From an uncultured Paracoccaceae bacterium (lineage in GTDB: Bacteria > Pseudomonadota > Alphaproteobacteria > Rhodobacterales > Rhodobacteraceae), in the NCBI GenBank assembly GCA_913054485.1, contig CAJXHQ010000107.1, positions 1 to 8,479 on the forward strand: DNA of 8,479 bases, written 5' to 3'. The stretch's first letter is position 1. Every line of letters begins with the position of its first letter. Below are positions 1 through 4,894 of the stretch, piece by piece. A program made the position numbers and the translations under genes. The notes under the pieces were generated by a model. It searched no databases. It saw nothing but the letters and a program-made list of their open reading frames with translations, and was not told the DNA's origin.

Positions 1-1
1 G

Positions 2-334
2 GGCGGCGGCGGTGGTGAACGCCTGTGGTTCGAAGATCTGATCGACCATTGCCGCCGCGCGGTGCCGACCGAGACGCAGGTGATGGTGAAGCGCGAGGAC
101 GAACAGGCCTTTGCCGAGCTGAACGCCGCCAACCCTATCTTCGTCGAGGACGCTGCGCGGCTGTTCTGCGAAGCGCTGCACAGCGACGCGCGCATTCAGG
201 ATTTCCGTGTTGTGGCCAGCCACCAGGAGAGCCTGCACAGCCATGATGCGGTTTCGGTGCTGACACAGGGCGACACTTTTGTGGCCCGCAGCCTGGATCC
301 GCATCTGTTTTCGACCCTGATCCACCGCGGCTGA
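2..334 (+). CDS. C-terminal part of an unrecognised protein (5' end outside window)
   Basis: An open frame runs from the window edge (base 2) to a TGA at 332-334, giving about 110 residues without a start, so this is the 3' end of a longer gene. The visible part opens with a run of five glycines, then a mixed acidic/basic, mostly soluble stretch ([17 protein letters not shown], later an acidic patch and several His residues). There is no membrane segment, no signal peptide (N-terminus not seen) and no motif I can assign to a family. Possible internal starts such as ATG at 80 are unlikely because the frame and codon use are uniform from the window edge. A terminator-like hairpin follows 41 bases after the stop, so the gene probably ends its own transcription unit. 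Function unknown. Confidence 0.7.
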   Translation, partial: GGGGGERLWFEDLIDHCRRAVPTETQVMVKREDEQAFAELNAANPIFVEDAARLFCEALHSDARIQDFRVVASHQESLHSHDAVSVLTQGDTFVARSLDPHLFSTLIHRG

Positions 335-374
335 GACGGTTCTGACACTTTTCCGGGCAGTTTGCGCGGGCTTT

Positions 375-396
375 ATGCCGCAACGCGGCATTTTTT
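375..396 (+). terminator. Rho-independent terminator of the first gene
   Basis: A perfect 7-bp inverted repeat (ATGCCGC, loop AAC, GCGGCAT) is followed directly by a run of T (391-396). It lies 41 bases after the stop of the partial gene and before the leader of the next gene, which is the expected place for an intrinsic terminator. The loop is only three bases, which is short but workable. Confidence 0.75.
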
Positions 397-440
397 CTGC
401 CGTTGCGAAAAATCCCTGTTACCCTGAGTCTGTAGTGCCG

Positions 441-472
441 GGGCTGCACAGCCCTTTTGCGCTGCGCAAGAG
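441..472 (+). promoter_or_regulatory. Two abutting dyads in the leader of the histone/phasin-like gene (candidate operator)
   Basis: The first dyad is GGGCTG-CA-CAGCCC at 441-454. The second is centred on T463: TTGCGC-T-GCGCAA at 457-469, extending to 454-472 with one mismatch. Both lie 19-50 bases upstream of the ATG at 491. The TGC/GCA character resembles sites bound by PhaR-type repressors of alphaproteobacterial phasin genes, but I see no exact published consensus, so the regulator is unknown. As RNA, the first dyad could also form a short hairpin followed by TTTT, a possible weak attenuator. Confidence 0.4.
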
Positions 473-490
473 TGATAACAGGGACAGGGA

Positions 491-1207
491 ATGATCCGCA
501 TGACGGCACTTCAGGACTATCCGGCAACACCCAACGAATTGGCGGGCCATATCTTTGGCACTCAGCTGCGCCTCTGGCGGGCTTGCGCGGCGGCGGCGGC
601 ACAGATGCCGATGCGCCAGTTAAAAACCGTGGAACATGCCGCCGAAACGCAGGCGCGGCTGCTTGGTATCGGAGCGGATGTGCTGCGCCATATGGCTGAA
701 GGCTCCGCAGCCAAGGAAGCACCGGCAGAATTCCAGAGCCGTGCCCGCAGCAGACCGGCTCCGGCCGCGAAGCCGGCCAGAAAACAGGCGCGTAATCCGG
801 CCCGCAAACCGGTTCGCAAGGCCGCAGAAGCCAAACCTGCGGCGCGCAAACCCGCGCCTCAAGCCGGGTCTGCGCCGGCTGCCAAGACGGCTCCGGCGGT
901 CAAGGCGCCGACGCGCAAGCCTGCGGCCTCCAAGACGGCAGCCCCAAAGACAGCCCCAAAGACAGCCCCAAAGACAGGCGCCGTAAAGCCAGCTGCCAAA
1001 GCCGCCATCGGGGCAAAGGCTGAGATTAAGCCGGCCGTCAAGCAGGCTGCAGTCAAACCTGCAGAGGCAGCGCCGGCAAATCCGGCGCCCGCAGTCAAGG
1101 CGGCGGCGGCAGAGGCAGCCAGGCCCGAGGCGCCGAAATCTACCCGGTCTCCGTCGAAACCGCCTGCAATGCCAGCGGCTTCCGGCAAGGAAGACGGCGA
1201 AAGCTGA
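491..1207 (+). CDS. Lys/Ala/Pro-rich histone H1-like protein with a short, possibly phasin-like N-terminal domain
   Basis: A 238-residue protein in two parts. Residues about 1-75 are helical and amphipathic (ELAGHIFGTQLRLWRACAAA, later AETQARLLGIGADVLRHMAEG) and resemble the helices of small phasins or granule-associated proteins; this is a weak resemblance by eye. Residues about 83-215 are a low-complexity basic tail of AAKP/ARKP/APKT units like eukaryotic H1, bacterial H1-like proteins and the tail of Pseudomonas PhaF, which binds DNA and polyhydroxyalkanoate granules. The last 20 or so residues turn acidic/serine-rich (ending GKEDGES). Three exact APKT repeats lie at residues 151-162. No signal peptide or membrane helix. 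Two starts are possible: ATG 491 (AGGGA at 480-484) or ATG 500 (AGGGA at 486-490). Likely a DNA- and/or granule-binding protein; the KP-rich tail alone supports only nucleic-acid binding. Confidence 0.75.
   Translation: MIRMTALQDYPATPNELAGHIFGTQLRLWRACAAAAAQMPMRQLKTVEHAAETQARLLGIGADVLRHMAEGSAAKEAPAEFQSRARSRPAPAAKPARKQARNPARKPVRKAAEAKPAARKPAPQAGSAPAAKTAPAVKAPTRKPAASKTAAPKTAPKTAPKTGAVKPAAKAAIGAKAEIKPAVKQAAVKPAEAAPANPAPAVKAAAAEAARPEAPKSTRSPSKPPAMPAASGKEDGES
941..976 (+). repeat. Three exact 12-bp tandem repeats inside the coding region
   Basis: The unit gccccaaagaca occurs three times head to tail (941-952, 953-964, 965-976) with no mismatch. It is in frame and encodes APKT three times. Because the unit is a multiple of three, slippage would lengthen or shorten the basic tail without breaking the frame. 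Confidence 0.9.
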
Positions 1208-1238
1208 CCGGCGGTGCAGGCCATGGGTTGACAGCTGC

Positions 1239-1262
1239 GGCGCAGCGCGCCAACGCTGCGCC
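1239..1262 (+). promoter_or_regulatory. Strong hairpin immediately upstream of the trkH start codon
   Basis: A perfect 9-bp GC-rich inverted repeat (GGCGCAGCG, loop CGCCAA, CGCTGCGCC) ends two bases before ATG 1265. There is no purine-rich ribosome binding site in its place. It has no T tract, so it is a poor intrinsic terminator. In RNA it would occupy the ribosome landing zone, so a translational control role or a transcript-end role for the upstream gene are both possible. Confidence 0.55.
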
Positions 1263-1264
1263 CT

Positions 1265-2590
1265 ATGCTGGACTTGCGCCCTGTTGGATATGTGATTGGC
1301 CTGCTGGTTGCCATTCTGGGCACCACCATGCTGCTGCCCCTGTTTGTCGACTTTGCTGACGGGCAGGGCGAATGGCCCGTGTTCCTGGAGAGCGCGGTTT
1401 TCACAATTCTGGCCGGCGGGATTCTGGCCCTGAGCTGCGCCAACGGGGTGAAGCAGGGGCTGACGATCCAGCAGACCTTCCTTCTGACCACCAGCGTCTG
1501 GCTGGCGCTGCCGCTCTTCGGTGCCTTGCCCTTCATGCTGGGCGATACCCAGCTCGGCTTCACCGATGCGTTTTTCGAGGCGATGTCCGGTCTGACCACC
1601 ACCGGATCGACGGTGATTTCGGGGCTGGATGATCTGCCGCGCGGGCTTTTGCTGTGGCGCGGTCTGCTGCAATGGCTGGGCGGTATCGGCATCATTGTTG
1701 TGGCAATGGTCTTCCTGCCCGAACTGCGGGTCGGCGGCATGCAGATCTTCCGCTCTGAGGGGTTTGACACTTTCGGCAAGATCCTGCCCCGCGCGACCGA
1801 GATTTCCTCGCGCATTTCGGTGATCTACGTGGCGCTGACCGTTGCCTGCGCGGTCAGCTACGGTGCCGCGGGGATGGGGGCCTTTGATGCGGTTGTGCAT
1901 TCGATGACCACCGTGGCCACCGGCGGCTTCGCCAATTACGACGCCTCCTTCGGGGCTTTCGCGGGGCCGGCGGAATATGTCTCGGTGATCTTCATGCTGC
2001 TGGCGGCGCTGCCCTTCGTGCGCTTCGTGCAGCTGACCGCCGGCCAGGGCGAACCCCTGCTGCGCGACAGCCAGATCCGCGGCTTCTTTGCCGTCGCTGT
2101 GGCGCTGGTGCTGGTGATGACTGTCTGGAACATGTCCTATGATTCCGGCCCGCATTCCGGTTTCCGCCAGACTCTGTTCAACACCGTGTCAATCCTGACC
2201 GGCACCGGTTATGCCAGCGCGGACTACATGCTCTGGGGGCCCTTCCCGGTGACGCTGCTGTTCTTTGCAGGCCTCATCGGCGGCTGCGCGGGTTCCACTG
2301 CCTGTTCGATCAAGATCTTCCGCTACCAGCTGCTCTTTGCCTCGATCAAAGCGCAGATCCAGCGGATCCGCACGCCCTCGGGCGTCTTCACCCCGCGCTA
2401 TGCGGGCCGGGCGGTCGGGCCGGATGTTCTGAGTTCGGTGATCTCCTTCTTCGTTTTCTTTATCGTGACCATGGGTGTGGTGTCCTGGCTCTTGGCGCTG
2501 ACCGGGCTGGATTTCACCACTTCGGTCTCGGGCGCCTCCGCCGCGCTGGCCAATATCGGGCCGGGGCTGGGTGACACCATCGGCCCCTAG
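1265..2590 (+). CDS. trkH: TrkH potassium uptake channel subunit, C-terminus cut by an in-frame TAG
   Basis: Membrane subunit of the Trk/Ktr/HKT potassium transporter family; it moves K+ across the inner membrane and works with the cytoplasmic NAD/ATP-binding gate TrkA (not in this window). The four pore-filter motifs are visible: TTTGSTV (111-117), ATGGFA (218-223), TGTGYAS (312-318) and NIGPG (430-434), with hydrophobic helices around each (for example 9-26, 130-150, 237-253, 328-343, 391-411). TrkH proteins are usually about 480 residues. This frame stops at residue 441, right after the fourth filter, so the final helix of the last pore repeat is missing. The lost 39 residues are intact in the same frame just beyond the TAG. 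The start at ATG 1265 (MLDLRPVGYV) fits the family N-terminus, but a hairpin rather than a Shine-Dalgarno sequence precedes it. Functional only if the stop is read through, or if it is a sequence error. Confidence 0.88.
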   Translation: MLDLRPVGYVIGLLVAILGTTMLLPLFVDFADGQGEWPVFLESAVFTILAGGILALSCANGVKQGLTIQQTFLLTTSVWLALPLFGALPFMLGDTQLGFTDAFFEAMSGLTTTGSTVISGLDDLPRGLLLWRGLLQWLGGIGIIVVAMVFLPELRVGGMQIFRSEGFDTFGKILPRATEISSRISVIYVALTVACAVSYGAAGMGAFDAVVHSMTTVATGGFANYDASFGAFAGPAEYVSVIFMLLAALPFVRFVQLTAGQGEPLLRDSQIRGFFAVAVALVLVMTVWNMSYDSGPHSGFRQTLFNTVSILTGTGYASADYMLWGPFPVTLLFFAGLIGGCAGSTACSIKIFRYQLLFASIKAQIQRIRTPSGVFTPRYAGRAVGPDVLSSVISFFVFFIVTMGVVSWLLALTGLDFTTSVSGASAALANIGPGLGDTIGP

Positions 2591-2710
2591 GGCAACTTTG
2601 CCTCGCTGAATGACGGGGCGAAATGGGTGCTGAGCGCAGCCATGCTGATCGGCCGGCTGGAGCTTCTGGCCGTCTATGCAATTCTGACCGTCCAATTCTG
2701 GAGAGCGTAA
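2591..2710 (+). pseudogene. trkH: Detached C-terminal end of trkH after the TAG
   Basis: The trkH frame continues for 39 sense codons after TAG 2588-2590 and ends at TAA 2708-2710. The codons encode GNFASLNDGAKWVLSAAMLI followed by GRLELLAVYAILTVQFWRA. This matches the expected TrkH ending: the NFA segment after the fourth filter, the AKW, the conserved GRLE and the closing FW. There is no frameshift, and TAG is codon 442 of a 481-codon frame. With no other damage visible, the event looks recent, or is a base-call error. No separate ribosome binding site is evident, so this piece is unlikely to be made alone. Confidence 0.85.
2700..2705 (+). promoter_or_regulatory. Ribosome binding site that fixes the start of the ThDP enzyme gene
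   Basis: GGAGAG lies four bases before ATG 2710, and this ATG overlaps the last base of the trkH TAA (TAATG). The spacing and stop-start overlap favour 2710 over the in-frame ATG at 2623, which lies inside the trkH 3' coding sequence and would add 29 residues unlike the family. Confidence 0.75.
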
Positions 2711-4278
2711 TGAAAAGACCGCTGGGCGCCCAGATCTCCCACATGCTGAAAGACCGCGGGGTCGATACGATCTTCGGCATTCCCGGCGTGCATAATCAGG
2801 AGATGTACCGGGGTATCGAAGAGGCCGGCATCCGCCACGTGCTGGCGCGCCACGAGCAGGGAGCGGGGTTCATGGCCGACGGCTATGCCCGCGCCACCGG
2901 CAGGCCTGGCATGGCCTATGTGATCACCGGCCCGGGCCTGTGCAATATCATGACGCCGATGGGGCAGGCCTATTCGGATTCGGTGCCGGTGCTGGTGCTG
3001 TCCTCCTGTCTGGATGAAACTGCCGCGCGCCGCGGCCAGCTGCACCAGATGAAAGACCAGCGTGCCGCCGCCGGGGCAGTGAGCGACTGGTCTGAAGTGG
3101 CGCTGAGCGCCGAGGCCGCCTATGGGCTGTTGGACCGGGCCTTTGATGAGTTTTCCTCCAAACGCCCGCGCACCAAGCATATCCAGGTGCCGATCCGCCT
3201 GCTGGAAGGCGAGGCTGGCCCGGCCCCGGCGCCGCAGGCACCCTCGGGCGCGGCTGCGGCAGATGTCTCCAGCGCGGTTGAGCTGCTGCAAACTGCCAAG
3301 CGCCCGCTGTTCATCCTGGGCGGCGGTGCGTCTGGCGTGGCGTGGCGCGGGGTGCTGGAGCGTCTCGGCGCGGCCTGTTTCACCTCATACGCGGGCCGCG
3401 GGGCTGCGGGCGGAGAGTATCCGCTGGACTTTGGTGCCAACCTGGCCCGCCCGGGCAGCGCTGATGTGATCGCGACCGCGGATCTGGTGATTGCTGTCGG
3501 AACTGAGCTGGCCGAGGTCGACATGTGGCGCGCGCATCTGGGCCACAAGGCCACGCTGGTGCGGGTGGATCTCGACCCGGAAGTGCTGAGCGATGCGCAG
3601 CGCGCCGAGGTGCGCCTGCAGTGCAGCGCAGAAGGCTTTGCCGCTTCCCTGGCACAGCAGACCGAAGGCCTCGCGCCTGCAACCGGATGGACCGCCGGGG
3701 AAGCCGAGGCCGCCCGCCGCCGCTGGCACGCCGAGGCGGATGCGGAACGGCCCGGCATCCAGCCGGTGATCGACGCCCTGCGCGCCGCGGTGCCGGAGGA
3801 CGTCATGATCTACTCCGACATGACCCAGTTTGCATATGTGGCCAAGGAAACCTGGCCCATGGAGCGCCCGCGCCATTGGCATCACCCGACCGGTTTCGGC
3901 ACGCTTGGCTATGCGCTGCCTGCTGCCATTGGCGGTGCTGCGGCCCGTCCCGGCCTGCCGACCTTGGCGATCGCGGGCGACTATGGCTTTCACTACACCA
4001 TGCAGGAGCTGGGCGTGGCGGTGGAGCTGGGGCTCAGCCTGCCGATCATCCTGTGGGACAATGGCAAGCTGAAGGAGATCGAGGACAGCATGGTCCGCAG
4101 CCAGATCGCCCCCAACGCGGTAGTCGCGCAGAACCCTGATTTCTGCAAACTGGCCGAAGCCTTCGGCGCACGCTCGGCAGCGCCGGCCTCGCTGGCGGAA
4201 ATGCAGGCGGCGGTTCAGGAATCCTTTGCCGCACCCGTGTCAACACTGATCTATGTGACGCCGGCCATTACCGGCTGA
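2710..4278 (+). CDS. Thiamine-diphosphate enzyme, acetolactate synthase-like (possible 2-oxoacid decarboxylase)
   Basis: A 522-residue cytoplasmic enzyme with the three usual ThDP-enzyme domains. The N-terminal pyrimidine-binding domain (about 1-165) contains GVDTIFGIPGVHNQEMYRGI and the catalytic Glu49 in ARHEQGAGFMADGYAR. The central domain spans about 185-315. The C-terminal diphosphate-binding domain (about 350-520) has GDYGF at 423-427 and DN at 450-451, 24 residues apart, matching the GDG-X(24-27)-NN cofactor motif but with Tyr in place of the second Gly. The N-terminus resembles 5-guanidino-2-oxopentanoate decarboxylase (AruI-like) and other acetolactate synthase-like proteins more than IlvB. 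No regulatory small subunit is adjacent, which argues against a biosynthetic acetolactate synthase. The substrate cannot be set from the sequence; 2-oxoacid decarboxylation is the best guess. The start overlaps the original trkH stop, so translation was probably coupled. A terminator follows. Confidence 0.88.
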   Translation: MKRPLGAQISHMLKDRGVDTIFGIPGVHNQEMYRGIEEAGIRHVLARHEQGAGFMADGYARATGRPGMAYVITGPGLCNIMTPMGQAYSDSVPVLVLSSCLDETAARRGQLHQMKDQRAAAGAVSDWSEVALSAEAAYGLLDRAFDEFSSKRPRTKHIQVPIRLLEGEAGPAPAPQAPSGAAAADVSSAVELLQTAKRPLFILGGGASGVAWRGVLERLGAACFTSYAGRGAAGGEYPLDFGANLARPGSADVIATADLVIAVGTELAEVDMWRAHLGHKATLVRVDLDPEVLSDAQRAEVRLQCSAEGFAASLAQQTEGLAPATGWTAGEAEAARRRWHAEADAERPGIQPVIDALRAAVPEDVMIYSDMTQFAYVAKETWPMERPRHWHHPTGFGTLGYALPAAIGGAAARPGLPTLAIAGDYGFHYTMQELGVAVELGLSLPIILWDNGKLKEIEDSMVRSQIAPNAVVAQNPDFCKLAEAFGARSAAPASLAEMQAAVQESFAAPVSTLIYVTPAITG

Positions 4279-4289
4279 CGGTCCAAGAG

Positions 4290-4314
4290 AAAGGGGCGCA
4301 GCAGCGCCCCTTTT
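4290..4314 (+). terminator. Bidirectional terminator between convergent genes
   Basis: A perfect 10-bp stem (AAAGGGGCGC, loop AGCA, GCGCCCCTTT) is followed by T on the plus strand. It starts 12 bases after the stop of the ThDP enzyme. The minus strand reads the same stem followed by a T/C-rich tract just after the stop of the minus-strand gene (TAA at 4318-4316). One hairpin can therefore end both transcripts. Confidence 0.88.
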
Positions 4315-4315
4315 G

Positions 4316-4687
4316 TTACTGGCTGATAGCAATGCCGTCCAGCAGGCGGTTGTCGATCTCGTAGCGCTCGCCCGGCGGGATCAGCACCACGGTTTTCTTC
4401 TCCAGCCGCTTGCTGCCCATATTGGCGGTGCTGTCGGTGCCGGTGATCTCTCCATCTTTGGCATAGAGATAGCGCACATCCCCGCCCGGCAGCGCGATGC
4501 GCAGGGTGAGGCTGCCGTCTTCTTTCGGCAGCGCCTCGAAGTGGCAATCCTGCAGCAGCTGGCCGTCCTGGGCGGCGCAGGGCAGCTTGCCCAGGGTGCG
4601 GGTGCCGTCGGTGCCGGTGACGGTGGTGCCGGCCAGGGCCTGCAGCGGCAGGAGCGAGCAGGCGGCCAGAAGAGCTGCAAAACGCAT
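4316..4687 (-). CDS. Small exported protein of unknown function
   Basis: A 123-residue protein read right to left from ATG (CAT at 4685-4687), with AAAGGA (4693-4698 on the plus strand) five bases upstream. Residues 1-20 form a clear Sec signal peptide (MRFAALLAACSLLPLQALAG), with likely cleavage at ALA-G. The mature part (about 103 residues) is polar and beta-rich, with Thr/Gly/Asp repeats (VTGTDGTRTLG, EITGTDSTANMG) and two cysteines (42 and 53 by the sequence TLGKLPCAAQ...LLQDCHF) that could form a disulfide in the periplasm. There is no lipobox at the cleavage site; Cys9 lies inside the signal peptide hydrophobic core. I do not recognise the family. It converges on the ThDP enzyme gene and diverges from lysC, so it is a single-gene unit. 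The signal peptide and good ribosome site argue that it is a real gene. Confidence 0.8.
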   Translation of the reverse strand: MRFAALLAACSLLPLQALAGTTVTGTDGTRTLGKLPCAAQDGQLLQDCHFEALPKEDGSLTLRIALPGGDVRYLYAKDGEITGTDSTANMGSKRLEKKTVVLIPPGERYEIDNRLLDGIAISQ

Positions 4688-4775
4688 GGGAGTCCTTTCA
4701 AACAGAATTTGGCGCGACCCTCTCAGCCGTCCGGGGCAGGGTAAAGGCGGCGTCTGCGCAATTTCAGCAGGCTGC

Positions 4776-4799
4776 GGCGCGGCTGCATCAGCGCGCGCC
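4776..4799. repeat. GC-rich inverted repeat in the divergent intergenic region
   Basis: GGCGCG-GCTG pairs with CAGC-CGCGCC around a CAT loop, with one bulged G (4793). It sits between the divergent starts at 4687 and 4895. It could be an operator or an RNA hairpin at the 5' end of a longer lysC transcript. No other gene or RNA is visible between 4700 and 4890. Confidence 0.4.
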
Positions 4800-4824
4800 T
4801 GTGCCGCAGGCAGCGAACCCGCCC

Positions 4825-4853
4825 TTGCCCTTGTGCAGGTCCTCGCCTATGAC
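4825..4853 (+). promoter_or_regulatory. Candidate sigma-70 promoter for lysC
   Basis: TTGCCC (4825-4830) and TATGAC (4848-4853) are separated by exactly 17 bases. Each matches the consensus at four of six positions. The site is about 40 bases upstream of the lysC ATG, leaving a short leader with GGGAG at 4881-4885. The evidence is consensus matching only. Confidence 0.35.
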
Positions 4854-4894
4854 GCGTTGAACTGGAATTCCGCGCGCACAGGGAGACTGCCTGA

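Noticed and set aside
25..246. Plus-strand 73-residue open frame at the left edge
   Set aside because: Arg/Pro-rich shadow in another frame of the partial gene at 2-334.
1228..1256. TTGACA as the -35 box of a trkH promoter
   Set aside because: The hexamer is perfect, but the position 17 bases downstream (CAACGC) is not a credible -10 and lies inside the hairpin.
620..2155. 511-residue minus-strand open frame opposite the H1-like gene and trkH
   Set aside because: It is the complement of two clear plus-strand genes in high-GC DNA; the product is a His/Gln/Arg-rich low-complexity string with no family character.
2588..2590. TAG as pyrrolysine or other programmed recoding
   Set aside because: Roseobacter-type alphaproteobacteria are not known for pyrrolysine and no recoding element is visible by eye; a point mutation or base-call error is simpler. 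Kept as a question, not a claim.
2623..2709. Upstream ATG that would lengthen the ThDP enzyme by 29 residues
   Set aside because: The extension overlaps coding sequence for the trkH tail and is unlike the family; ATG 2710 has GGAGAG at the right distance and starts with the expected N-terminus.
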